Origin: Candidatus Altimarinota bacterium
GTDB taxonomy: Bacteria > Patescibacteriota > Gracilibacteria > UBA4473
DNA: 20,510 nt
Assembly (NCBI GenBank): GCA_027028725.1
Contig: JALVIB010000084.1
Span: forward strand, 1 to 20,510
Direction of reading: 5' to 3'
Shown here: one piece after another, positions 1 to 5,570 of the stretch
How positions within the stretch are numbered: the stretch's first letter is position 1
Layout of the letters: each line of letters starts with the position of its first letter
Notes under the pieces: generated by a model
What the model saw: the letters and a program-made list of their open reading frames with translations, nothing else
Told to the model about the DNA's origin: nothing
Databases searched by the model: none
Program-made: the position numbers and the translations under genes

Positions 1-97
1 AGGGAGCCAAAGGAAAGTTTTTTATTGTTTTTTTTGTTCCTGTTTTTTCTGCTGAGCACTCCCCCTTTCTTCAAAGGGGGACTGAGGGGGATTTTTA
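1..97. repeat. Composite dispersed repeat, left-edge copy
   Basis: The first 27 bases recur exactly at 160-186. They are followed by a C5/G5 palindromic segment at about 61-91 (CCCCCTTTCTTCAAAGGGGG). The same order of blocks, diverged, reappears at about 6954-7056, so this is a multi-copy composite repeat of roughly 100 bp. I see no coding potential in it. The element probably continues beyond the left edge of the window. Confidence 0.75.
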
Positions 98-130
98 GAA
101 AGAAATAGCAAAATCCCGCGAAAAAAAGGA

Positions 131-187
131 AAATCACCCCCCGCCCTCTTTAGAAAAAGAGGGAGCCAAAGGAAAGTTTTTTATTGA
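131..187. repeat. Dispersed repeat with CCCTCTTT/AAAGAGGG hairpin (copy a)
   Basis: This block has an AAATCACCCC start, an inverted CCCTCTTT/AAAGAGGG pair and a GGAAAG-T-rich tail. Related copies in the same orientation lie at 601-657, 917-976 and 6923-6977. It is preceded by one copy of the TCCCGCGAAA word at 114-123. Apart from repeats, bases 1-228 hold no gene. Confidence 0.75.
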
Positions 188-228
188 GGGGTATTTTAAA
201 ATAAATAAAAAAAAGTATCATTAGACTA

Positions 229-642
229 ATGAGTGATTTTGTTCCGATGTTTCTCCCTTACAATGGAAATCTAAAAGACCGTGCCCGAAAAATGAGAAAC
301 AATCCAACTGATGCCGAAAAGAAGTTGTGGGATATTTTGAGACAAGGAGAATTAAAACAATATAAATTTTTGCGACAGAAAATTATTGGAAATTATATCG
401 CGGATTTTTATTGTTCACAATACAAATTGATTATTGAAGTAGATGGCGGCGGACACGATGAAGTCGATCAAATAGAGTATGATAAAGAAAGGACATTATT
501 CTTCGAGAATCTAGGAATGAAGGTTTTACGATTTTGGAATAATGATGTTCTAGAAAATCCCAAAGGAATTTATGCAAAAATTTTGGAATTTTTTGAAAAT
601 AAATCACCCTCAATCCCTCTTTCAAAAAAGAGGGAAGATTAA
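229..642 (+). CDS. DUF559 / Vsr-like endonuclease-domain protein
   Basis: A 137-residue protein of the DUF559 family, distantly related to very-short-patch-repair (Vsr) and PD-(D/E)XK nucleases. The family pattern is clear: LPYN..LK.RAR.MRNN.TDAEKKLW at residues 9-34, the Y-I-A-D-F-Y-C strand with D59, the I-E-V-D-G-G strand with E70 and D72, H76, and RFWNNDVL near residue 101. D59, E70 and D72 are the expected metal-binding residues. The actual substrate of DUF559 proteins is not established. ATG at 229 is used; ATG at 247 (MFLPYN) is the commoner family start and equally possible. The last 13 residues (125-137) and the stop codon lie inside a copy of the dispersed repeat that also occurs upstream of the gene, so the reading frame appears to have acquired its C-terminus from repeat DNA. 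It carries no exact copy of the CCCGCGAA word and is AT-rich, which suggests recent arrival. Confidence 0.88.
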   Translation: MSDFVPMFLPYNGNLKDRARKMRNNPTDAEKKLWDILRQGELKQYKFLRQKIIGNYIADFYCSQYKLIIEVDGGGHDEVDQIEYDKERTLFFENLGMKVLRFWNNDVLENPKGIYAKILEFFENKSPSIPLSKKRED

Positions 643-657
643 GGAACTTTTTTATTA
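601..657. repeat. Dispersed repeat (copy b), overlapping the end of the DUF559 gene
   Basis: Same block order as 131-187: AAATCACCC, CCCTCTTT/AAAGAGGG inverted pair, AAGGAAC and a T-rich tail. It forms the 3' end of the DUF559 gene and also the left end of the first RNA cassette. The 131-187 and 601-657 copies are direct repeats flanking the nuclease gene. Confidence 0.75.
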
Positions 658-684
658 TTTTTTCCAGAAAATCCCGCGAAATTT

Positions 685-713
685 TTGACAAAAGACAACA
701 TGGAGAGTATTAT
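685..713 (+). promoter_or_regulatory. Promoter of short RNA 1
   Basis: TTGACA (685-690), a 17-nt spacer and TATTAT (708-713) give a near-consensus housekeeping promoter with start expected at about G720. It follows one TCCCGCGAAA word (672-681) directly. The equivalent promoter of the second cassette has the same geometry. Confidence 0.85.
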
Positions 714-719
714 CTAAAT

Positions 720-791
720 GGCAGAGTCGTTTAACTACGACTTTCTCCTGCTTGTTAACAAAAAACGCTCGACACCGTCGGGCTTTTTTTT
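720..791 (+). ncRNA. Short RNA 1, complementary to the adjacent tRNA-like RNA
   Basis: Predicted RNA of about 72 nt, bounded by a strong promoter and an intrinsic terminator. In order it has a 5-bp hairpin at 726-741 (GUCGU/ACGAC around UUAACU), a single-stranded stretch at 744-758, an A-run, then the terminator hairpin. The stretch at 744-758 (TCTCCTGCTTGTTAA) is perfectly complementary over 15 nt to 845-859 in the following tRNA-like gene, covering its anticodon loop, the 3' half of the anticodon stem and the variable region. A second block, 733-741, complements 817-825 (acceptor/D-arm junction) over 9 nt. The layout resembles a base-pairing regulatory RNA. An ATG frame at 718 also runs through it but has no counterpart in the second cassette, so I do not call it a gene. 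Function is inferred only. Confidence 0.65.
767..791 (+). terminator. Intrinsic terminator of short RNA 1
   Basis: GCTCGAC (767-773), loop ACC, GTCGGGC (777-783), then eight T (784-791). It is preceded by an A-run. Confidence 0.85.
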
Positions 792-798
792 GTACATT
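769..798 (+). promoter_or_regulatory. Possible promoter of tRNA-like gene 1
   Basis: TCGACA (769-774), an 18-nt spacer and TACATT (793-798). The -35 lies within the terminator stem. The second cassette has the same arrangement. Start would fall at about G805, the first base of a GGTGGA leader. Confidence 0.45.
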
Positions 799-813
799 AT
801 TTTTGGTGGAGTC

Positions 814-888
814 GGGGTCGTAGTTTAACGGTAAAATACTACCTTTAACAAGCAGGAGATGCGGGTTCGATTCCCGTCGGCTCCACCA
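814..888 (+). tRNA. tRNA-like gene 1, Ala-type acceptor, UAA at anticodon position
   Basis: Complete class I cloverleaf of 75 nt including an encoded CCA. Acceptor GGGGTCG pairs with CGGCTCC, discriminator A. T8, a GTTT/AAAT D-stem, G18-G19, and a GCGGG/CCCGT T-stem with TTCGATT loop are present. The acceptor has the G3:U70 wobble and A73, known alanine identity elements. The anticodon arm is poor: CTACC against AGCAG gives two A-C mismatches. The loop TTTAACA puts UAA in positions 34-36 and C at 37, where tRNAs normally have a purine. A normal tRNA-Leu(UAA) would have a long variable arm, which is absent here. It may be a specialised, regulated or non-decoding tRNA rather than a translation tRNA. 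Confidence 0.7.
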
Positions 889-916
889 CCCCTGTAGAAA
901 TCCCGCGAAAAAAGGG

Positions 917-976
917 AAATCACCCCACCCCTCTTTCAAAAAAGAGGGCAGATTAAAGAATTAATTTTTATTGTTT
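917..976. repeat. Dispersed repeat (copy c), left end of second RNA cassette
   Basis: AAATCACCCC, CCTCTTTC/AAAGAGGG pair, GATTAAAG and a T-rich tail, closely like 601-657. The 316-bp offset between copies b and c equals the cassette period, so the whole unit was duplicated in tandem. Confidence 0.75.
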
Positions 977-997
977 TCTAAAAATCCCGCGAAATTT

Positions 998-1026
998 TTG
1001 ACAAAAAACAACAAGAGGAGTAGTAT
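998..1026 (+). promoter_or_regulatory. Promoter of short RNA 2
   Basis: TTGACA (998-1003), a 17-nt spacer (1004-1020) and TAGTAT (1021-1026). Start expected near 1032-1034. It follows the TCCCGCGAAA word at 985-994. Confidence 0.82.
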
Positions 1027-1031
1027 CCAAA

Positions 1032-1099
1032 GTGACGAGTGCCAACTATGGTCTCACATCGCTGTTAACAAAAAGGACTTGCTTTGGCGAGTCTTTTTT
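1032..1099 (+). ncRNA. Short RNA 2, complementary to the adjacent tRNA-like RNA
   Basis: Predicted RNA of about 68 nt with the same plan as short RNA 1 but much changed in sequence. Three blocks complement the following tRNA-like gene: 1034-1040 (GACGAGT) with 1148-1154, 1044-1051 (AACTATGG) with 1127-1134, and 1054-1068 (TCACATCGCTGTTAA) with 1155-1169. All three pair perfectly. The first and third together cover the tRNA-like RNA from the base before the anticodon stem to the variable loop. Seven of the 15 bases in the third block differ from cassette 1, yet pairing with the own tRNA-like partner is intact. This compensated divergence is the main evidence that pairing matters. Confidence 0.65.
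1076..1099 (+). terminator. Intrinsic terminator of short RNA 2
   Basis: GACTTGC (1076-1082), loop TTTG, GCGAGTC (1087-1093), then six T. The stem sequence differs from that of terminator 1, so the structure is kept while the sequence changes. Confidence 0.85.
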
Positions 1100-1106
1100 G
1101 TATATT
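1079..1106 (+). promoter_or_regulatory. Possible promoter of tRNA-like gene 2
   Basis: TTGCTT (1079-1084) inside the terminator stem, a 16-nt spacer and TATATT (1101-1106). Start would be near G1114, giving a leader GGTGGAATC before the mature 5' end. Confidence 0.5.
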
Positions 1107-1122
1107 ATTTTCCGGTGGAATC

Positions 1123-1198
1123 GGGGCCATAGTTTAATTGGTAAAATACTCGTCTTAACAGCGATGTGATAGGAGTTCGATTCTCCTTGGCTCCACCA
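1123..1198 (+). tRNA. tRNA-like gene 2, Ala-type acceptor, UAA at anticodon position
   Basis: Class I cloverleaf of 76 nt with encoded CCA that fits standard numbering base for base. Acceptor GGGGCCA pairs with TGGCTCC with G3:U70, discriminator A, as in alanine tRNAs. T8, A14, G18-G19, the AGGAG/CTCCT T-stem and TTCGATT loop are canonical. The anticodon stem is CTCGT/GCGAT, four pairs including one G-U, with 27-43 unpaired. Loop CTTAACA again places UAA at 34-36 and C at 37. A short variable region excludes a normal leucine tRNA. Base 26 to the variable loop is fully complementary to short RNA 2. Confidence 0.7.
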
Positions 1199-1286
1199 AC
1201 CCCTATTGGAAATTTTCGCGGGATTTTCAAATTCCAAATTTTTGATAATCTGCTAATCTGCATCTGATTTTAAAATTTTTTTCAAA

Positions 1287-2723
1287 ATGACAACAGAAAA
1301 CACCAAGCCGGTTCTCGTCCGAATGCCGCCATCGCCAACAGGTGGATTGCATTTAGGAACGGCACGGACGGCACTTTTTAATTGGCTTTTCGCGAAAAAA
1401 AATGGTGGGGAAATTATTTTCCGCTGGGAAGACACCGATTTGGAACGCTCGAAAAAAGAGTACGAAACTCAGATTTTAGAAGGTTTGAAATGGCTGGGAA
1501 TGGATTTTGAAAAAGAAGCCAAAGCGTTTTATCGTCAAACAGAGTGCGCTGAAACGCATCAAAAATATCTCGCGAAATTATGGGAAGAAGGGAAAGTTTT
1601 TCCTTGTTTCACGACGCAAGAAGAACTGCAGGAAATACGCGACCAAGCAGCAAAATCCCGCGAAAATTTTGTTTTCTGGTCGCCGTTCCGCGATTTGCCA
1701 CGCGAAGAAGCGGAAAAAAAGATGCAAAATGGCGAAAAATTTGTCTGGCGACTGAAAGTTGAGAAAAATCGCTGGATTACTTTCAAAGATCTAATTCGCA
1801 AAAAAGTCGCGGTCAATACGGACACTTTGGGTGATTTCGCAATTGCGCGGTCGGATAATTCCGTTCTTTATTATCTCGCGAATGTCATTGATGACTGGAC
1901 GCAAGGCGTGACGCATGTTATTCGCGGGGAAGACCATATTTCCAACACACCAAAACAAATTCTTCTATATGAGGCGCTGGGCGCAGAAATGCCGAAATTT
2001 GGGCATATTCCGCTGGTTTTAGATAAAAATAAGAAAAAACTTTCCAAACGAAATGTTGATCCAGAGATTTGCGTGCTGATTTCTGATTTTCAGAAACAAG
2101 GATTTATTCCCGAAGGCGTGGTTAACGGCTTGGTTTTCCTTGGTTGGCATCCCAAAACAACGGAAGAAATTTTTTCTCTCGCGGATTTAGAGAAAATTTT
2201 TGATCTCAAAAATGTTAATGCTGGAGCGGCACAATACGATTTTGAAAAAATGAAATGGTTCAACGCGCACTGGATGAGAAAAGTGGAAATTGAGAGATTA
2301 CAGCAATATTTCGCGGGATTTTCTGGTAAAACAATTGATTTGAAATTCTTAGAACTAGCTCGCGAAAAAGCCAAAAATCTCGCGGAACTGGATAATGAAT
2401 TAGAATATCTGGTAAGTGATCCAGGGTTTGACGAAAACCTTTTCGTTCACGAAAAAATGGGCTTGGATATTGAGCATGGAAAGAAAACCTGCCAAATTAT
2501 TCACGATTTGTTGGCGGATTTAGACGAATCCGAATTTTCCCGCGAAAAATTACGCGAAATTTGTGTGGCGAAAATCGCCGAACTCGGTTGGAAGAACGGA
2601 CCTTTTATGTGGCCATTCCGCGTAGCACTTTCTAATCGCTCTGGTTCGGCTGGACCTTTTGAAATCGCAGAAGTTATCGGGAAAGATGAGACTTTGAAGA
2701 GGTTAGAGAGGGCGAGTAGTTAA
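1287..2723 (+). CDS. gltX: Glutamyl-tRNA synthetase
   Basis: A 478-residue cytoplasmic class I aminoacyl-tRNA synthetase that attaches glutamate to tRNA-Glu (in bacteria without GlnRS often also to tRNA-Gln). Seen directly: the HIGH-type signature HLGT at residues 22-25 within PSPTGGLHLGTART, the strongly conserved GDFAIARSD...THVIRGEDHISNTPKQ segment at about 182-224, and the KMSKS-type KLSKR at 251-255. The C-terminal helical anticodon-binding region follows, ending in the family-typical GPFEIAEVIG. Length is normal. There is no Shine-Dalgarno sequence; the ATG at 1287 directly precedes the conserved core. The gene holds several signature-word copies in different frames (AKSRENF at residues 122-128, FAGFSG around 342). 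Its stop codon is part of the TTAA target duplication of the adjoining MITE-like insertion. Confidence 0.97.
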   Translation: MTTENTKPVLVRMPPSPTGGLHLGTARTALFNWLFAKKNGGEIIFRWEDTDLERSKKEYETQILEGLKWLGMDFEKEAKAFYRQTECAETHQKYLAKLWEEGKVFPCFTTQEELQEIRDQAAKSRENFVFWSPFRDLPREEAEKKMQNGEKFVWRLKVEKNRWITFKDLIRKKVAVNTDTLGDFAIARSDNSVLYYLANVIDDWTQGVTHVIRGEDHISNTPKQILLYEALGAEMPKFGHIPLVLDKNKKKLSKRNVDPEICVLISDFQKQGFIPEGVVNGLVFLGWHPKTTEEIFSLADLEKIFDLKNVNAGAAQYDFEKMKWFNAHWMRKVEIERLQQYFAGFSGKTIDLKFLELAREKAKNLAELDNELEYLVSDPGFDENLFVHEKMGLDIEHGKKTCQIIHDLLADLDESEFSREKLREICVAKIAELGWKNGPFMWPFRVALSNRSGSAGPFEIAEVIGKDETLKRLERASS

Positions 2724-2910
2724 GGAAACTCTGATAAATAAAAATTCTACACAATAACGGAATTAGTCAGGCGCAAAATAAAATTCATCTTTTTGGCTAA
2801 TTTTTCCTCAAAATAGTGATTTCCGTAGCCCGCTACGAAAATCAATTTCTCGAAAAAATTATCTCAAAAATCTTAAAATTTTCTGTTTTGCGTTATTTAT
2901 CAGAGTTTCC
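2724..2910. mobile_element. 187-bp MITE-like element with 18-bp terminal inverted repeats
   Basis: The ends are perfect 18-bp inverted repeats, GGAAACTCTGATAAATAA at 2724-2741 and its complement at 2893-2910, flanked by TTAA on both sides (2720-2723 and 2911-2914). It has no coding capacity. An internal hairpin lies near 2820-2840 (CCGTAGC/GCTACGA inside TGATTT/AAAATCA). The GGAA start and a target duplication fitting YTAR are like the IS5 group of insertion sequences, so it may be mobilised in trans by an IS5-type transposase. None is encoded in this window. The family assignment is inference. Confidence 0.8.
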
Positions 2911-2949
2911 TTAAAATTTCGCGGGATTTTCGCCTTTATTTTTAATTTG

Positions 2950-2958
2950 TGGTAAAAT
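2950..2958 (+). promoter_or_regulatory. Extended -10 promoter of the VirD4-like gene
   Basis: TGGTAAAAT (TG at 2950-2951, TAAAAT at 2953-2958) lies only 9 nt before the ATG at 2968. Transcription would start about 3 nt from the start codon, so the mRNA would be almost leaderless. The same TGGTARAAT pattern precedes the gene at 7645. Confidence 0.5.
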
Positions 2959-2967
2959 TCGCGGGAA

Positions 2968-5424
2968 ATGAGTTTTGATTATTATCATTTGATTCCAATT
3001 TTGGTCGGACTAGTTGGTCTAGGTTGGCTAATTATCTACTGGATTAAGCAAAGGCGAGATTTTCAAAAAAGTGTGGATTTTGTTTTTTTGCAGGTTTTGA
3101 TCCCCAAAAAAGAATCCAAAGATGATATGGAGCGCGAACGCGATCAAACCGGAGAAATTCGAAAAGTTGTCGGCGTGGCGGAACACTTTTTCCAAACTTT
3201 ATATGGAATTGAAGATTCAGATTTTTTCAATAATAGCTCATTTTTGTCGTTAGAATACATTGCAACGGACGGGCAAATTAAGTTTTATATCGGGTGTCCG
3301 CGAGATTTGCAAAAATTAGTGGAAAAACAAATCACCAGTTTTTATCCGGAAGCAATCGTCGAACCAACCAATGCGCCAAAACTTTTCGCGGAAAAATCAA
3401 AACAAGAAACGGCTTATATTCGTCCCGAAAAGAAGTTTTTTTATCCAATCAAAACTTATCACAAATTTGAGTCGTCTGATCCGATTAATAATATCTTGAA
3501 CTCACTTTCCAATGCTTCTAACGAACAAGGTGATTCGGCAGCGATTCAAATAATGATTCGCCCAGTGCCGAATGATTGGCAAAAAGACGCGCGAAAATTC
3601 GCCAAAGAATTAGCCGAAGGGAAAAGTTCAACAGTTTGGTGGAATCCGATTTCTCTGTTGGGGGCGTTTTTTCGGCTAATGGTTCAGGGAGCGGAAGATT
3701 CCAAGGATTCCGGAAATTCCAGTAAAGACGCTGAATCGCAAGAAACCACCAAAGCAATTGAAGAAAAAGCTGATCGCAACGGATTTCAGACCATAATTCG
3801 CTGTGTGACCAGTTCACCGGATAAAAGACAAGCCAAAGCCAATATGGCTTCGTTGCTTAACTCTTTCGCGCAATACGGAACACCGAGTTTGAATAGTTTG
3901 ATTGCCAATGACGCGCAAAAATACCATTTTTCGCGGGATTTAGTTTATAATGTCTTGTTTAGAACTTTTCGTCGAACATGGATGTGGCAAAGGAAAATGA
4001 TTTTAACTCCAGATGAATTAGCTTCTCTGTTTCATTTTCCGCATATTAAATACAACAATATCCCTAATGTGAAGTGGCAGAATTATAAAATCGTCCGACC
4101 GCCCGCGAATATTCCGAAATCCGGGATTCTGCTGGGGCACAGTCATTATCGCGGAGAAAAAATTCCGATTTATATGAAAAATGAGGATAGATTTCGCCAT
4201 TTTTATGTGATTGGACAAACCGGTACTGGTAAATCTTCGATTTTTCAGTCAATGATTCGGCAGGATTTGCGTGGAGGGAAAGGGCTTTGTATCATTGATC
4301 CGCATGGTTCGCTGGTTGAATCAGTTTTGCCGTTTGTGCCAAAAGATCGGGTTGATGATGTGATTATTTTTGATCCGTCTGATTTAGAACGACCGATGGG
4401 ACTGAATTTGCTGGAAGCCAATACACCGGAAGAAATGGATATGGTGGCACTCGATGCGATGAATATTATGATTAAAATGTTTAACGAAGAGATTTTTGGT
4501 CCGCGAATTCAGGACTATTTCCGAAACGGAGTTTTGACCCTAATGGCTGATCCCAATGGGGGAGCTTTGACAGATATCGTGCGACTTTTTACGGACGACT
4601 CTTTTCAGCGCGCCAAAGTGAAACATGTGACTAATCCTGTGGTAAAAAGTTTCTGGACGAAACAAATGGCGCAGACGGGAGCCCGCGAAAAACAAGAGAT
4701 GATTCCTTATTTTGCCGCGAAATTTGGGGCATTTGTGACTAACTCAATGATGCGAAACATTATTGGACAAACAAAGTCGGCTTTTGATTTCGCGAAAGTT
4801 ATGGATGAAGGGAAAATTCTCTTTATGAATCTTTCCAAAGGAATGACCGGAGAAGTTAATTCGAAGCTTTTGGGACTAATCATTGTATCGAAACTGCAAG
4901 TGGCAGCACTCCGCCGTCAAAAAGAGTTAACTGGCGGAAAAAAACCGCGAGATTTTTTCCTCTACATCGATGAGTTCCAGAATTATGTGACGGACGCAAT
5001 TGAATCAATTCTGTCGGAAGCTCGTAAATATCGCCTTTCTTTGCATCTAGCTCACCAGTATATTTCACAGATTGATACTTCTCAACAACAAAAAGGCGGT
5101 GTAAATTTGAAGGACGCGGTTTTTGGAAACATTGGAACGATGATGTCTTTCAAAATTGGTGCACAGGATGCGGAATATATGGCGAAAGAATTCGCGCCGG
5201 TTTTTACTGATCAAGACTTGATTAATATCGATAAATATAAAGCCGTAATGAAGTTGTCGATTGATACTCAGCCATCACGACCTTTTTCAATTGTGCCGTT
5301 GAATCCGTATTTAGAAAAGGGAGACGAAAAAGTCGCCCAAGTTTTGAAACAAATTTCGCGACTAACTTACGCCCGAAGCAGAAAGTTTGTGGAAAAGGAA
5401 ATTTTCGCGAGACTGGATGTGTAG
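2968..5424 (+). CDS. VirD4/TraG-like membrane-anchored DNA-transfer ATPase
   Basis: An 818-residue protein with a single N-terminal membrane segment at about residues 8-26, followed by positively charged KQRR, which suggests an inner-membrane anchor with the bulk in the cytoplasm. Residues 40-400 form a large N-terminal domain with a low-complexity S/E/K stretch near 245-265. The C-terminal half is a RecA-like motor: Walker A GQTGTGKS at 416-423, Walker B FFLYIDEF with D668-E669, and the LSLHLAHQYISQ segment typical of type IV coupling proteins. Proteins of this kind are widespread in CPR genomes, usually without a complete conjugation system. None of its usual partners (relaxase, VirB4) is seen here. 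DNA pumping for transfer, uptake or pilus-linked processes is plausible but unproven. It is transcribed alone after the MITE, with an almost leaderless start. It contains several copies of the CCCGCGAA word. Confidence 0.85.
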   Translation: MSFDYYHLIPILVGLVGLGWLIIYWIKQRRDFQKSVDFVFLQVLIPKKESKDDMERERDQTGEIRKVVGVAEHFFQTLYGIEDSDFFNNSSFLSLEYIATDGQIKFYIGCPRDLQKLVEKQITSFYPEAIVEPTNAPKLFAEKSKQETAYIRPEKKFFYPIKTYHKFESSDPINNILNSLSNASNEQGDSAAIQIMIRPVPNDWQKDARKFAKELAEGKSSTVWWNPISLLGAFFRLMVQGAEDSKDSGNSSKDAESQETTKAIEEKADRNGFQTIIRCVTSSPDKRQAKANMASLLNSFAQYGTPSLNSLIANDAQKYHFSRDLVYNVLFRTFRRTWMWQRKMILTPDELASLFHFPHIKYNNIPNVKWQNYKIVRPPANIPKSGILLGHSHYRGEKIPIYMKNEDRFRHFYVIGQTGTGKSSIFQSMIRQDLRGGKGLCIIDPHGSLVESVLPFVPKDRVDDVIIFDPSDLERPMGLNLLEANTPEEMDMVALDAMNIMIKMFNEEIFGPRIQDYFRNGVLTLMADPNGGALTDIVRLFTDDSFQRAKVKHVTNPVVKSFWTKQMAQTGAREKQEMIPYFAAKFGAFVTNSMMRNIIGQTKSAFDFAKVMDEGKILFMNLSKGMTGEVNSKLLGLIIVSKLQVAALRRQKELTGGKKPRDFFLYIDEFQNYVTDAIESILSEARKYRLSLHLAHQYISQIDTSQQQKGGVNLKDAVFGNIGTMMSFKIGAQDAEYMAKEFAPVFTDQDLINIDKYKAVMKLSIDTQPSRPFSIVPLNPYLEKGDEKVAQVLKQISRLTYARSRKFVEKEIFARLDV

Positions 5425-5494
5425 GGAGGACAGTTTACAAGTTCACAAGTTTACGAGAAAACAAGATATCGGAAAAAATACAGCAAATTTGTAG

Positions 5495-5514
5495 GGACAG
5501 GTCGCGACCTGTCC
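5495..5514. repeat. Perfect 20-nt palindrome in a GTAGGG dispersed repeat
   Basis: GGACAGGTCGCGACCTGTCC is a perfect palindrome, preceded by GTAGG. It belongs to the common GTAGGG-type dispersed hairpins; another, longer one is at 18331-18406. It sits between the convergent ends of the VirD4-like gene and the DUF4015 gene and could stop transcription in either direction, though there is no clear T-run. Confidence 0.6.
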
Positions 5515-5543
5515 ACTGAATGTATATGCCAACCAAAAATCCC

Positions 5544-5567
5544 GCGCTGTGCCCCGCAAGGCGGTGG
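5544..5567. repeat. 24-nt repeat, inverted partner of 6719-6742
   Basis: This 24-base segment, containing GTGCCCCGCAAGGCGG, recurs exactly in reverse orientation at 6719-6742 within the DUF4015 gene. The present copy lies 4 nt beyond that gene's stop codon. It contains a small CCGC/GCGG hairpin. Confidence 0.8.
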
Positions 5568-5570
5568 AAA

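Noticed and set aside
803..814. Acceptor stem starting at GGTGGAGTCG
   Set aside because: With that start, T8, A9 and the D-arm are out of register. The start at 814 (and 1123) fits canonical numbering exactly; the upstream pairing is noted as an alternative leader structure.
718..828. Short frame from ATG 718 that runs through short RNA 1 and could be a leader peptide with a tRNA-linked attenuator
   Set aside because: The second cassette has no matching ATG and the frames do not align between cassettes, while RNA pairing is conserved.
720..888. T-box riboswitch
   Set aside because: No T-box antiterminator sequence, no stem I architecture, and the downstream gene is a tRNA-like gene rather than an amino-acid gene.
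814..1198. tmRNA, because the 3' ends and G3:U70 acceptors resemble the tmRNA tRNA-like domain
   Set aside because: Both molecules are complete 75-76-nt cloverleaves with D-stem and anticodon arm; there is no tag frame or pseudoknot region inserted.
655..1237. Minus-strand open frames over the tRNA-like genes (655-939, 1046-1237), with peptides like RRESNPHLLLV and QGESNSYHI
   Set aside because: Such ESNP-type peptides are the usual false translation of tRNA genes read backwards. The plus strand has full cloverleaves, promoters and terminators.
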